DNA of 64,000 bases, taken from the NCBI GenBank assembly GCA_036924285.1, contig JAYKYS010000006.1:29672001-29736000 (forward strand), in the 5' to 3' direction. The position numbers were made by a program, and so were the translations under genes. Each line of letters opens with the position of its first letter. The stretch's first letter is position 1. The stretch comes from Asterella californica (taxonomy: Eukaryota > Streptophyta > Marchantiopsida > Marchantiales > Aytoniaceae). Positions 10,006 to 22,567 of the stretch are shown piece after piece. The notes beneath the pieces were generated by a model. The model was not told the origin of the DNA and made no database searches. It saw only the letters and a program-made list of their open reading frames with translations.

Positions 10006-13000
10006 TTGGAGGAGTACGAAGCCCGGCAGCAAACGCCTGTGGATAACATTCGCCACATTCTTACCTTTCGTCTTAGGTATTGTGGACCGTGTTTGTATTT
10101 GCATTGAACTTACTGGTAGCTACTAATTTGAGCATACTCAGGAGGCTTGCAGAAGCGTGAGCCTTTACCCGGGAATGACCTTTCGAACTTTCTGTACGTG
10201 CAATGCTTAATCTCTTGTTTAGAGTGACAGAGTAGCAGGGAGAAAATAGAAATGGTCTGAGTTGAATGTTGGATTTGCACAAATATCTGTGTCCTTAACT
10301 GTGTGATCGTTAGAAGTCCCTGAGAGTCTCAGTGGGGAAGGTTATAGACTTAAATTTGCTTGTGCAGGAATCCCTCTCTGGCTGAAGTCTACACAAGTGT
10401 ACAGAGCATCTCTTCCTTTCAGGGAGATTGATGAATTTCAGAGTTGGGCTTCTGCCAACTCCTTACAACTTCCCTGCCGCTTGGATATTATCTTTGCTAG
10501 TCCGGATGAGGTATTCACGAAACCCCAGTTAGATTCTGTAGCTTCAAGTATCATTCGCCATCTGCGGAGTTCAATAGGCGGAAACTCGTCCGATCAAGAA
10601 AGCTGTCATAGCGGATTTGATGTACAGGTGACATACGATTCCGGGGAGGTTTGTTTGACTTGGAAGGAGACACCTGGGTCACTGAGTTGGCCATGTGGCC
10701 TTGTGAAGTATGGATTTTCTAGTGTAGCTCAACTTTCAGATGATATGTTGGATAATTCGCTGTGGAATTATGCCAATAAAGAGGAACACTCTTCCACTGA
10801 TAATACGAGTGACTCCAGAACAGAGACTGAAGGGGGTCTGTACACAGTTGTTGTCTTTCACAAGCGTCAGTTCGGGAACAGGGACTCTTTTAGCACAGTT
10901 GCAGATGATGTCAGTAGAGGCCGTTGTGGAGACAACGACCGAAGTACCACATGCAGGGTTGGAACTGGGTGGAGGACAGTGGTGGGGAAGTATCGCCACG
11001 GGTGGATCATTGGGGAGTTCGATTCTTCTTCTGTGGAATCCGAAGTGGTGCCAAGAATTGGGGAGATTGCGCTTACTTTTCTCAGAGGTTCAAGCAGCGG
11101 TTCAGGAAGAAGCAAATCAAGAAATTTACCTCTTTCAGCGAATGGTGAAGCAGTCTTGTCCTTCACTCTTCTGAATGCTGAGCCGAAGGATTGGAGTTTT
11201 GATTGGTAAGTTTAGCTTAGCTTAGAGAGGGCTGACGAGACACAGTACAAAGCATAGCTCAAGTGAAGGTTGTTAGCTTTCAAAATTTGGAAGACTGAAG
11301 CTTCTGGTCGGGGGTTTGGAAGGGATTTTGAAAAGTTGAAGAGGCAATTCTTCCAGCCAGTTTTGGAGGCTCTTAAAGGAACTGCTCGACTTTCTATCGA
11401 GAGTCAGGTTCGTTATCTCATCCGGTCATGTCAAGCAACTGCACCTAGGGATTAGGCCTGTAATTTTTAACGGACTTTGGAAGTCTTATTTCTAAGTAGC
11501 GTCACAAACCGGTTGACGTTTACTCAAGCCAGTAGGTATTTTGCAAAGCTTTCCAGTGTCCACTCGCGGCGAGAAGCATGTATTGTCCAAGGTTTACTGC
11601 TTTTACACCCTTCTCAATATCGGCATACTTGGTCACGTACCGGAGAAGTTAGCTACATGCTCATAGGATGCTTCCTAAGATTGCTAGCTTATTATGCCGT
11701 TTCTAGAACTTAGTAGGTGGTTAGTTATATCGGTCACTTGTGCATTTAGGGGAAATTGGAGGTCATGTCATTGAAGTCGATTACGTAATCGTCGAGCGAC
11801 TGGATGTATCCTCACCTGTTCAACCATAAACGACTAAAGTTCTCATGATGCAGGTGCTGTACTATACCCCAAAAGCAGTACAGTCACAGTGGGACGCATC
11901 TCATAATGCATATGTAGTGGCCGTTAAACAGCTGCCTTTCTTTGTAAGTACCGAAAGATGTCCGTTGTTCAGTTGTTTCCTATGTGCTTAGATTTCAAAA
12001 CTTCCGCAACCATGTGAGTTTACAGTATAACCGGCATATCGTTCACTCATCAGCAAGTATAGCTTGACGATATCCGTGACAGTATTACCAAAGTCAGACC
12101 GACAGGTTGTTTTGTATTTGGCAGGGTTGTATTCGTCGTTTTGCATGTAAATATTGCAGTTTCGATCAGTATCTTGATACAAAAGCCTCTGGTGGATGTT
12201 AGGCAATGTCCCAACATAACTGGATAATTAGTATGCAGATAACTGGATCACACCGTGAGGATCTGTACTTGAGGTAAACAGTGACGTCCAAAATGAGGAG
12301 ACGATTTTGGCATTTGAGATTTCGGTTCAACAGTGTACTTATAAAGTTCGACGCCCGTCTGCAATCGCAGGTCAATTCAAATGAATGGCATTTAGATTCA
12401 TCAACTGCGGCAGCTGGACGATCGAAGCTTCTTCACTTCGCGATGTACAGTAATTTTTGTTTTTATTGCAACGCTGATTCAGCTTAGACAGTTAGCCAAG
12501 ATAATTATTCAGATGCAATTAGTTTGCTGTTATTTTGGTGACTCTCATTCTAGTTTCAGGTAGAATAAGGTGCTATAAGGTTCATGTAACATTAGTGTGA
12601 GGTCAATGTTTTATTACTCCAGTCACAAGTTAATCGTTCCATAGATTATTAGCTTTCGCTTCATAAGTACCCCACTCAGGTTCATACTCGAGTTATCCTA
12701 TTTTACAAGTTTGACTGATTTGTACTGAGGTGAAGCAGTGAACGATGTGTCTTGTAGTTATGTACCGGGAGCCAAAGAATACCCTCTTCATTTTCTGCGG
12801 AAAAATGGGCAGCTCTCTCCAACTGATGGTTTCACTTCTCCTGTGAGTCCTGAACATGCTATTTCCACCCTTATGATCCTTTGAGGACGGATTATAGTAT
12901 TTTTGACTTGACCCGGTTTCGAATATATCGTCGTCATATATCTTTGATCCTTCATTCTGACCTGGATTACTCGACACTGCTTTTTGTCGTTTGGAACTAG

Positions 13001-16000
13001 TCAGACAATTGCAGCCGTGTTACGTATAGGGATCTTCGACTTTGCTATTGTCTGTAGGCCAGTGGTAACTCCAGACTCTTGGTAGTCGTTGGCTTCTATT
13101 CAGTTAATACATGAAGAAATGAGTTAGAAATCTTTTCACAGTCGTTTCCACCTATTCTGAGAGCGCTCGTAAGGGTGCCAGTGCTGTGTACCTAGGTCGT
13201 CAGTCCTAACAAAGTTGAACTCTCCAGTAACCTGACTACTCAGAGTTGTCCACGAGTTGTCTTTACCTAGAGCCAAACTCTGAGTCGTTTCACCGACATC
13301 GAGTGAGATGTTTCTAGCTTGTGGACTTGTTCTTCTCGAACTTCATCCAGCGATGTTTGGCTCAGTGCTTACTACCTCCGAAAGTCAAGAGGTAGGTCGC
13401 AAGTTCAAACTCTGCCCAGACGGAGGATGGAGCACCGCCGGAGAGTGTCACTAGGGGGGATGTGCCCGGGGTCTGCGGTACCCCGGGAGGCTGTTAGACA
13501 CAAGCACTTTACTTGCGGTGCGCGGTACTCTGCGAGGTTGCGGTGTTTAGTGTTGTAGTGGAGAAGTGACAAATGAAGTTACCTAAATTGTCACTTTACA
13601 GTGCCGTACTTGAAATTTTCATTTCATACTGCTTCTCATTCATTTTTTGCGTGTATAGTTTATAACATTTAGCTCGTAAGTTCAGTCAATTATTTTTGTT
13701 TCCTCTGTCTATCTCTTTTTCACATGAAAATTGGACGGGTTAATCTCATTCCGAATGAACTCTCTATATGGTCCCAAGGCTACGGCACGCCAACGTAAGG
13801 AGTGCTCCCTCTGTTACTTTAATAAACTTGATGGCTGTCTAAGGTTCTATGCATTCTGGGCTCGCTAATACGAGATGTGCTGTTGTGGGTACCTTTTGGT
13901 TCACCTGCATATTTACACGCTCTGCGTTATATCGGAAGTCTAGAATTGATTTCATTATAGGTCTCTACGGATTATTTCGGATTATTTCTTAAATAATCCG
14001 TAGAGACCTTTGCCCGGTTTAAATCGTTCAGAGTACTAAAAGTTGTCGCTTTAGTGCGTCTCTTTTTCTCTCAACAGGACTATACATTCATAAGTACATC
14101 TAATTAGAGAACGCCTACTCATTGTCTACTGCGGCGTTAGTGAATTTTGAACTGAAGGCTGATCGACTAGGTTCTGGAAACGTGGACTTATGCTTGTGCT
14201 TGCTCTGTGCGCCAGCGCCCGTAGTTTACTTTTATATCTAAAACGCACATTCTATTCTCTTTACTACATTATTTTTTGAAATTCTTTTGCGCACTCCTGG
14301 TGTACCTAAACGTACATTGGATACTTTATGATTTAATCCTGCTCTGCTTCTGTACTATTCGCCATTCATTCTGAAGTTTTCGTTACGTTGTTCTAGACCT
14401 CTTTTGCCTGGTCCCTACGTTTCCAAACGGACACCTTACAGGGCAGGGCAATCATAATGTCAGAGTGGGACTAAACAATAGTGAGAACTAGGATCTAGTA
14501 AGCTAGTTCAGCTCTGCACTCTACACCCCCGGATGTTCTTTCTATTATATACCTTTCAACTGATCTAACGTAATTACTCAGTTTCGACCTCCAAACAGGT
14601 TCTTCTCCGACCTTCTACCACCCTTTTCCGCTGCGTGGAACACGTTACTGTCGTCGTTCTGCTTCCATTATGCTGCTTGCTTCGTAACTCGTAGGTAGAG
14701 CGACGAAAGATTTTGGACATAAATATGTTTAGACGCAGTGTTCTGCCAAGCTCACTGATCTAGCACTACGCAAAGACAAAGACGGGAGTTACCCAGAGAC
14801 GTACCGGAACAGAACAGTCCACCTTGTTCGATGGGGCCCTGCTGAGTAGGAAATGTCTCGAAAATCGCGATGATAGTTTATGACACAAGGAGCACTCTCT
14901 CCTCTCTTTTCTGGTTTGTTCTTAAGGTTACTGGATCATTCGCTCTATACCGCTTAAAAGTCTGTTTCAATCCCTTCGCACTTCTAGACCTCAGTTTCTC
15001 TTATGAAACATCATTGGAAACATCATACAAATGTGTCTGCATTCCATTTTCTACGAGTCATTTATGCTGTTGGCTTTCACTCCAGGAGGCCCAGTCTCTG
15101 GAAATGTGGTTTGTGCTACACACTCCCGTTTGTCTATCTTCTGGTCAGAAATATTCGCTCACAAGATGCTTAAAGTTAGTGTACATTCAACCCCCACTAC
15201 GCTACTTACTCTGTACTTTTCTGGGTATCATATTTTCGGGTTATCTCAAGTACGTGTGGGTAGCATTGTATTACGCTGCTATCCTCGTCGACCGAAATAT
15301 ATTATCTTTGAGGTTCTACACTTCATTCATTCTCTTCGTCTCATTCGCTCAATGTATGCTCCTTCTTTCACCGCACCTCTGTTCTAGCTCGATTTGTGGT
15401 AGCTTTCAAATACTATGGAATCGAGCAAGATCCATTACAGTCACTCGACCGACGAGGCCGCTTTTGAGAAGTCCTCAATTCGATTGATCACTTCCCTACT
15501 CATCTAGAGCCTAACCTCTGTGCTGGGTGCTGATGAGGTCAGGAGACCAGGTTGTGGTGCATGCAGCGGGATGTGTGTTCTACCTGCATGCTCTGCGTGT
15601 AACGGTAGTTAAGTTCTCTCAGTGTACACTTACTCATCACCTACAGCTGTGTCAGTGATCTTTGTGCAGAAAACTGGTCGGAGAATGTACTGCTGGACAA
15701 CCATCTGCCGTGGTCAACTGCTTTTGTTTATTTTCTGGTTGCTATCTGGTTGCTTCAACAGATGCACACTATCCCATTCTTCATTCTTTACTTCTTGTAG
15801 TCTCCTACATAACTCGCTCTCTCGGCACTTTAGGCATTACTTGCGGTTCTGCATTACAATAATCATATACTTACATCTGTACCACTTTTTACACCACTCT
15901 TTGTACTTCCATGGGTTCAGAACTATTTGGGGGTTACTTAAGTGTGCGCGGGGTGTACTTAACTGTTTTCTCCGGAAACTGCTTTACCCGTGTACCATTA

Positions 16001-19000
16001 TATACGTACATCTGTTCACACTGCATCTTGTACATGTCGGGCTATATTGCACTCTATACTTGGGGGAGCCGTCTCTGGGGATGTGCTTCCCGATACACAT
16101 TCCCATTGGTCGGTCCTTTGGTTACAAACATTGGCTAACTCCAGACTTCCTGTGGAGTTAGCTAGGACTAGGACGACTAGGAAGTCTAGGCCATTCTAAC
16201 GTCTGTTCTAAATTTCGCTTGTTCACTGCTACTGACAAGATATCTATATCCTAGATCTACGACCTTCGTTAGTACTTTTCCTCCACTTACTGGACTTACT
16301 GTCTTTCTAAATAGTCAGAGTAAAAAACCGTTGTTCTAAGCCAACTTCTACTCTCGTTATGGTTCTCTAGTTAGAGTTCTTTAAAGTCTAACTTGCAGGT
16401 TCAAGTTTAAGTTCAGGAACTATGGCGGCTCCTAAATCTTACTGTTTCGCACATAACCCTAATTATCTATATATAAACAACAGGGTACACACCATACAGG
16501 CACTACCCCCTCCACCTCTGCTGCTCTAGGTGGGACTCACACACAGGCTACTTTCCAGTATGACACTTTCAATTCTTTTGCTCCTCTTTCATTCTCTCCT
16601 ACACTACATCGCTGTTTGCAGTCTCTCTGCCAACCTCACTGATCTACCACCGCACAAAGACTGGGAGTTTGCCCTCAGATGTCCCGGAACTGAACAGAAA
16701 CTCCTGGACCGATAAGGCCCTGATGAGAGTACATAGTAAGAAGCAATTAGGGGCCGAATGTGCTAACAATGCAGACTGGAGTTAGCGTATTCTTTTATAA
16801 CCGGAGGGTGTGCCGACAGTAATGTGTAGTGCGAAGCACATTTCCAGTAAGGTTCCCCTTGGTAAGTCGAATGCGACAGGGCAATGACAAGAGAACAAAT
16901 GCAATATCTACTGATGCACTCTGATCGCTTCTAATGTAAGAACCAAATTTAACCCCCATGCTGAAATGAAGAGAAACTAGCTTTGTGTAATACAATCTTG
17001 AGAAAAGCGAAGGCTATCAAGGCAAAACGTAGATACAGATATCCAGAAAAAATTCCAGCGCACTGATTTAGAGAGTCAATACAGGGAGAAGCCAGACAGA
17101 GGTATTAACTGAAGACCGTATTTTTGCCAGTCCATCACTGATGCATTTAGGTACTGAATAGGTGTACACTCAAGAACCTAATTACCACAATATACACTCG
17201 GAGCATGCAGCAGAACATACTCCCGTTGCATGCACTGCTAATTGCATGTTACCTCTATACCACAGACGTATGAATATAACTCCAGAATTCAAGTTAGCTT
17301 CCGCCCCTGTCTGGTATTTAGTATGTACTTCGCCGGGTTCTTGCGGGCTACTCAAGTGCGTGAGCGTGGTTCTTAATTCTATCTGCTGTTCTCTTGTACG
17401 AATATATTCATTTTTGTCATACATTCATTCGGTCTGTTCTGTTGTAGCTCCCTTGGATTCACAGCTCACCTACTCACTTCGATGACTATGTTGTGTTCTA
17501 GACCTCGGTTTTTCTGAGCATTAAGAGGATCATACGCATAGAACTTGTGCACTCTATCTGGTACAGGTCATCTGTATTGCTCTTCCATACCAGGGAGGGG
17601 GCCCTGATCTTTGAAATTTGCTGGTTGCTACATATTTTCAATCTCCGTCCCAGGCTATACAACTTTTCCGTTCAAAGACTGCAAAATTTTAGCGTACTCA
17701 ACTCCTTCATTCTTCTTGCTATGCACTTCTGTGAGCTCTGCATTCAGGGGCTACCTTAAGTGTATGTGCGTAATTTTTGCATAGCGCTGCTATCCTCATA
17801 GACGGAAACATAGTCTAGTTAGAATGCTAGCGTCCCATTGAGGGTTGACTTCTGTCTATCCGTTTGTGAAATAGGGCTGGGGAGGCGTTGTTATTTTTAA
17901 TCCAGAAAATGTATCAACAGTCTCTAGTGATGATCAGTTACCACTACAGAAAATCACTGCCGCGGTAGGCCTCTTCAGCATGGTCCCGTACTTGTGGCTT
18001 TCGCTTTTTGTTGTCTTTTGTCTTTTTTAAATGCTGACAATAAGTTAATAGGGTCAGATGGTGATTCACGTTTCGTGTTCAACAGGACTTTGAGTCAATC
18101 GCGGGGGTGATCATTTCACAGCTCCGCACTCTTTTTGGCCTTCCTCCTGTCCTTTTGGATGACCAGGAAAGGGGCTTTTTCAGTTTGTCAGCGGCTAGGA
18201 CAGGATTCCCTGAATGGTAAGGGATCTTCTTTACTCCAACACACAAATTTTGAGCTGGTTGGAAGTATGACTGTAATCATGGACAAGGTTCAGATGAGAC
18301 ACAATTGTGTTATTCGGATTTGATGTGAGTGTCGTTCATCAGGGAACTGGACTTGCTTCTGAGACGACGAGTTATTAATGATATGGCTGCTGCTGCTTCG
18401 ACTTTAACGTCATTATCTCGCTTGGTAAGTCAGTACGAGCTCTGAGTTCTGGGCTGCAGGGTTAATGGCACTAACACTGTGTAGGTCTGAGTCTCTCATT
18501 CGGCTGTATTTAGTGTTCCTCATCTCCTGTCGTTTGTCACTTGGTTGTCACTAAACTCTTAGTTCCAGGCTGTAGGGCTGCTGGCACTAATACTGTGTAG
18601 GTCTCAGACTCTCGTTCTGCTTTAGTATTTATTGTTCGTCGTCTCCTACCGTTTGTCACTTGATTGTTACTGAAGACCTAGACAAGGTTCGGGTATCACT
18701 CATGTTGATTTGTTCAGGTTCGCAAGCTTCCCAACATGGTGATAAAGGATGAAATCGGCTATCAGGTACCTTGATTCCTTTCTTTTCCTCACTTCAAATG
18801 GAACTCCAGGAATCAGGATTTTCTGCTTGTCTGACCGCAGTCGTCAGATGGAAATAAAGCTATCTTTGTTTAAGGCTTATTGTCTGTACTATTCTTCAAC
18901 TTTGTAGCTGTTTGTTAAGGAAGTGGATCATGTAGCATTTGCGACATAGAGTTGAAGTTTGTTAGTGGCAGGTAAAAAGTTCTCTATTAGCGGCAGCAGC

Positions 19001-19944
19001 TGCTCGTAGTCATGCGGCGCGTGGAGCGTACCTAAACACAGCAGGTACAGTAAACTGTCCAGTACTATCCTTCCTGCTGCTGTTTGTCATTTAATGCTAC
19101 TTGTGGATTACGAACTTGTTCCTTATGCTGCATTTGGACCGTAGATGAGGAAGGAAGAGGTAATTCCATTTATTTTGTTCTAACAGACACTTTGAGCTTT
19201 TATTATTGCGCAAGCGTGATAATATGGAGATCTAACGCATAACTCGATTTAAGATCTTGTGTTTATTCGTGTTTATCGGTTGTTTGTCCCTTGCATTTAC
19301 AACCTTTCGGAACGCTAACTTGTTTAGTCCTTGTGAAAGTTTAAGCTGTGACTCATAAACCCGTGATGAATTTTTGGTTTTGCAGAAGCTGCATGTAAAG
19401 CTGCATCGCGTGCGGAGGAAGCCTTCTTTCACCCATCAATCATGTCTGTGCTCTACAATCCCACAGAACATCATCTTGCTATCTACACAGTAAGGAACTA
19501 CTCATTACTTCATGCTGTAGTTCGAGTTTACTTGAGTGCTAGGAAATGAACGGCAGAAAGTATCGTCTTAGCGACAGTGACAGCTTCATGCTACTTCTTC
19601 TTCCCTAACTATGATCTATATATAGGGTAGTCGTAAGTTGCATTGTGTGAGCAGAGTGAGAAACTTTGAAACCAAGCGTATCTAGCAGTGTGCAGCTCAT
19701 TTGTGTTGGTCCGTGCAAACTCGATAGGTGCAGTATTGACCTTGCGTCATGAGTAGAACTTCAGTAAATTTTGCTGTAGCCGGTTTTATGCTAGAGGTGC
19801 CAGTGGATTCCTAATGATTGTTGGTTGAATGTTTCTCAACAGCCCTTTTTCGTTCCAGTACTGCTTCATGCGGTGCTCGCGGTGATCAAGGAGGCCTCAC
19901 GTTATCGCCGCGAGTGGATAAGGTTCAAACAAAAACACGAGTAG
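9998..19944 (+). CDS. PIGS: GPI transamidase subunit PIG-S, 13 exons
   Basis: PIG-S is a subunit of the ER-membrane GPI transamidase that attaches GPI anchors to proteins. Exons I infer: 9998-10076, 10368-11205, 11323-11407, 11854-11943, 12371-12444, 12758-12842, 17875-17910, 18086-18216, 18343-18424, 18718-18765, 18972-19044, 19386-19489, 19843-19944. All junctions are GT-AG and phases agree, giving 608 codons. Family landmarks are IPLWLKSTQVYRASLPF, FTLLNAEPKDWSFDW, VNSNEWHLDSS, GWGGVVIFNPEN, RAEEAFFHPSIMS and PFFVPVLLHAVLAV. A membrane segment sits near residues 14-32 and another at the C-terminus, as in the family. The donor of exon 5 is the least certain: 12445 is the choice that keeps frame. 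Intron 6 is about 5 kb, the others mostly 100-600 bases. Confidence 0.9.
13340..13560 (+). mobile_element. tRNA-derived SINE-like element (candidate)
   Basis: TGGCTCAGTGC near 13357 resembles an RNA polymerase III A box, and AAGTTCAAACTCTGC near 13400 resembles a B box, with usual A-to-B spacing. Between them CTACCTC and GAGGTAG can form a 7 bp stem like an anticodon arm. About 150 bases of GC-rich unrelated tail follow. It does not fold into a complete tRNA. No second copy was recognised in the window. Confidence 0.4.
13959..14009. repeat. Perfect 19 bp foldback with 13 base loop
   Basis: Arms 13959-13977 and 13991-14009 are perfect reverse complements. The loop begins CGGATTATTT, a direct copy of the inner end of the left arm. 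It lies in PIG-S intron 6. Confidence 0.88.
14760..14855 (+). repeat. Intron 6 dispersed repeat, copy A
   Basis: This segment (CTCACTGATCTA ... CGGAAC.GAACAG ... GGCCCTG.TGAG) matches 16637-16735 at many positions, about 1.9 kb downstream in the same intron. The copies are clearly degenerate, so the duplication is old. Confidence 0.55.
15080..15310 (+). repeat. Dispersed repeat family, intron copy 1
   Basis: Recognised by CTCTGGAAATGTG near 15098, GGGTTATCTCAAGTACGTGTG near 15238 and GCTGCTATCCTCGTCGACCG near 15277. The same ordered motifs, degenerate, recur near 17590-17820 and parts of them near 15900-16140, 17320-17400 and 26700-26980. Confidence 0.5.
15900..16165 (+). repeat. Dispersed repeat family, intron copy 2, with foldback
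   Basis: It contains the motif order GGGGTTACTTAAGTGTGCG, CCGGAAACTGCTTTACCCGT, then CTCTGGGGATGTGCTTCCC and a GGTTACA element. The two halves are in the opposite order to the 26.7 kb copy, suggesting a tandem array sampled at different phases. It ends in a foldback with 10 bp arms, 16134-16143 and 16153-16162. Confidence 0.5.
16637..16735 (+). repeat. Intron 6 dispersed repeat, copy B
   Basis: Degenerate partner of the segment at 14760-14855: same CTCACTGATCTA start, GGAACTGAACAG core and GGCCCTGATGAG end. Confidence 0.55.
17590..17825 (+). repeat. Dispersed repeat family, intron copy 3
   Basis: It shares with 15080-15310 a GGGGCC/TTTGAAAT start, GGGGCTACCTTAAGTGTATGTG and the end GCGCTGCTATCCTCATAGACGG written here in two parts: GCGCTGCTATCCTC then ATAGACGG. 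PIG-S exon 7 starts 50 bases further on. Confidence 0.5.
18440..18672 (+). repeat. Two-copy 116 bp tandem duplication in PIG-S intron 9
   Basis: Copies start near 18440 and 18556 and share CACTGTGTAGGTCT, the CTCCT.(C)GTTTGTCACTTG block and the CAGG start, with scattered substitutions. It is non-coding. Confidence 0.7.
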
Positions 19945-21769
19945 CCGGACACAGGTCATGCTGTTTCCGCGACTGATCCATGACGTCATCAAATTTAGAT
20001 TAGACAATTTAGTGGTGGTCATCTCCTTTATGAGAGAGTTACCGCAGAATATCTCAGTAAAGGTCCACCTCTCCGGAGCTATGCCAAGCAAAGCCTGTTT
20101 TCCCAGCTTCTATGTTGTAAGCAGCACTGCTGTTCCTGGTGGTTGAGAAAAGGTTGCACGTTTACTTCAGTTCTTGATCGCTGGCGTTCTCCGTACCAGC
20201 TTGATTGCTGGGAGTTATTTGGAATAATCATGCGTCTTCTCCGAGGTGAAGTTGGGGGTTTTCCTGCTCCTGGTCTAAAGCTCAAACATCCCAGAACTAG
20301 CGCCTGAACCGTGGCGCACGACTGGCAGTTGTTAATGCGTGACCCTCCAGCTAGCGCGCAAGGCAGCACGTAAATCGCCGCCCCGAGAATATGGAATTTG
20401 AAGCATTCTGAGCAAAAGACCTGGCCAGAAGGGATGAAATTGATCTTGGCTCTTATAAACATGTTCGGAAGGACTATTTTCTTAACAGGTGCTGGTGGCA
20501 GTGTACAGTATCTGGAACAATAGTTGGCTCCTACAGTGGATGGACGAGATAGTCTTCATCGTCTCGGGGTGCGCAGGATTAGGACAAATCGTCTTCTCGA
20601 TGAGGATCATCAAATCGTGCGTGGTTCATCCCACAGGTGAAGGAACACTACTGTATCGAACCTACATAGTCAGCAGTGCAACGCAATGAGCAGAGCTGGT
20701 TATAACCGTAGGACCGAAGTAATCGTATTGGTTATCGTTTGGTTACCCGGCTAGAAGGTAAACGAGGTGAGGTTTATAAACGGTATGTACCGGAACTGCC
20801 ATTCTGTAGCAGCTTACATGCCAAGAACCCGGCTGCTGTTTCCAATCAGCGGACCGCAACTGTAAAGTACTTTGAAGCGGATATCCAGTTTTGACTTTTG
20901 GCATCTCTTCGTCCAGTTCTGCCGAGGTCCCCAAGTTACGGCAGCTGGATCCTTTTTCCACTGGCAGGAAATTACAACACTGAAAATGTAGGAGCCCAAG
21001 CTGATACTCGAAGCAGAGTCTATATATTTGACCAGACGGTAAATACCATGTTTACATTGAATGGAGTTGCGGTGGTTAAGGGTCTCGATTATTAGAAGGT
21101 GACTTGAAGAAATTACGATTACTCGTTCGCGACAGTGTTCTACTGGTATTGTCTGTATTCGTTATCCAGTATGGTTGGATAACTGGCGTAAACCTTGGTC
21201 CAATGGGGGCTTATGCAGCTTCATCCCAGCTAGTATAGAAATGTGGGCACATTTGCCTGACTAGGCAGTCCTTTAACTTTCATATCTCGATTGTCTCGAT
21301 TTTTGTTCTTCGTGTACCGGAGCACTTGCGTCGTGTGTCATGTGTCTCATGCTTCGATCGGCATCTGTTATAATCCTTCATCGTGATGTCGTGCATGCGT
21401 TTGAACCCAATACTTCCTTTTCGAAGAGGAACGAGGTCAGTCCTTCCGCCAACCCTAAGGAGGACTATGTCCCTACGCCGTTGTTCCTCCGTGTATTTTG
21501 AGGTAAATGGGTCGGAAGATGGAATCTCATCATTGAGGGCGCAGTCGAGGGTGGGAGTGTTTGAGGTAAAGGCACCAAGGTCTAGTGCTTGGTACGGTAT
21601 TCTGTACAGTCGGTCCGAGCAGATTTCATTGTGGTCAAGTTAGTCAACGGTGTCAAATGTATTGGACCGTAGTTGGCCTACTTTACTACTTCATTAAATA
21701 TTGAGCTGGATATGCCCAGCTCCATTCCGTTGGACCGAGTTTCAGTTCACGTATTGTGGAATTGAATGT
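19945..21769. other. Downstream of PIG-S, no gene recognised
   Basis: The 3' untranslated region of PIG-S must start here. The frames seen (for example 20079-20462 minus and 21383-21643 plus) have no recognisable domain and no supporting splice context. Confidence 0.5.
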
Positions 21770-22027
21770 TTAGTTCGACTGAGTACTTTCACCTTCTTTT
21801 TTGTCTGTCGGTCGACTAGCAGCATCAGAACTTGCACCAGGGTGTAACCGTTCAAAACATGTGAGGGTTTTCTTAGTACTGTACCCATCCATTATCTGTT
21901 CTCGCACTTGGAAGGGAGTATACTCATCGTAAGGAGCTGAGGCTGTCCGCATGATCTGGTCCACCATCTTCATTAGCATTGGAAGCGTTCCTACAAAGTC
22001 CATCACAGGATGTTGAGAAACATACAT
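21770..22027 (-). CDS. Small hypothetical protein (85 aa), unrecognised
   Basis: The frame runs ATG to stop. Unlike nearby shadow frames it looks protein-like: a Met-rich start with MDFVGTLPMLMKMVDQIM, then DEYTPFQVREQIMDG, then a hydrophilic tail rich in Ser, Asp and Lys. The tail resembles the C-terminus of a longer protein, so this could be a last exon or a decayed fragment. I do not recognise the family, and no upstream exon was found on the minus strand. Confidence 0.3.
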   Translation of the reverse strand: MYVSQHPVMDFVGTLPMLMKMVDQIMRTASAPYDEYTPFQVREQIMDGYSTKKTLTCFERLHPGASSDAASRPTDKKEGESTQSN

Positions 22028-22362
22028 TCATTCTCTTTAAATCACCACTCAAGGACGTCATCCCTAAACCAGCGCATAAGAACTGAAAAAGTGAACTACT
22101 TGATGTGGTTTGAGCCTCCTATAAACAGCGAGAGAGATTAGTGGTATAGCATATTCTGGATAGATTCCTATCATGAGGTACGTAGGGCAAACTATTCTAT
22201 CCGTCGTTCACTGTCGTCTACGTTCGCCAAAAAGAGAGACGGCAAAAGTGTGAAGGTATGTAGGACAATCCACCATCTGTCCATATTTGTCTATTTTACT
22301 TCTGAATCCACTAATGCATCGTCAGCAAGTAGGTATTCCTATGCACAGACTGATGTCGAGAA

Positions 22363-22567
22363 GAAGTCAGTACCTTCGATATGGTTGCATAACGTATAGA
22401 AACCGTTGTTACGATAGAGCTTTTATCATCCTGTAAGTTTGTATAAAACGAGCGCCACAAAAAGAAATACTGAAAAGAAGTCGGTACATTGGATATGGTT
22501 GCATAACGTATAGAAACCCTTGCCTTTTATCATCCTGTAAGTTTGTATAAAGCGAGCGCCACAGAAA
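22363..22567 (+). repeat. Two-copy tandem repeat of about 105 bp
   Basis: Both copies contain GGTTGCATAACGTATAGAAACC and CTTTTATCATCCTGTAAGTT, here quoted in part, and end in GAGCGCCACA. The first carries an extra 15 bases (TTGTTACGATAGAG region). It is non-coding. Confidence 0.8.

Larger units (their letters stand above)
12843..17874 (+). other. PIG-S intron 6, expanded to 5 kb with repeats
   Basis: No PIG-S exon was found between the exon ending in TDGFTSP and the one beginning GWGG. The interval holds a tRNA-like SINE candidate, two foldbacks and several degenerate copies of a repeat family also found at 26.3-27.0 kb. Frames such as 14870-15487 and 15622-16161 are T-rich and unlike any known protein. 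Confidence 0.75.

Noticed and set aside
10740..11174. 144-codon frame overlapping PIG-S exon 2
   Set aside because: A shadow of the well-supported PIG-S frame.
14870..16161. Large plus-strand frames of 205 and 179 codons
   Set aside because: They lie in PIG-S intron 6, are T-rich with Phe, Leu, Ser and Tyr bias, start in repeat sequence and show no domain.
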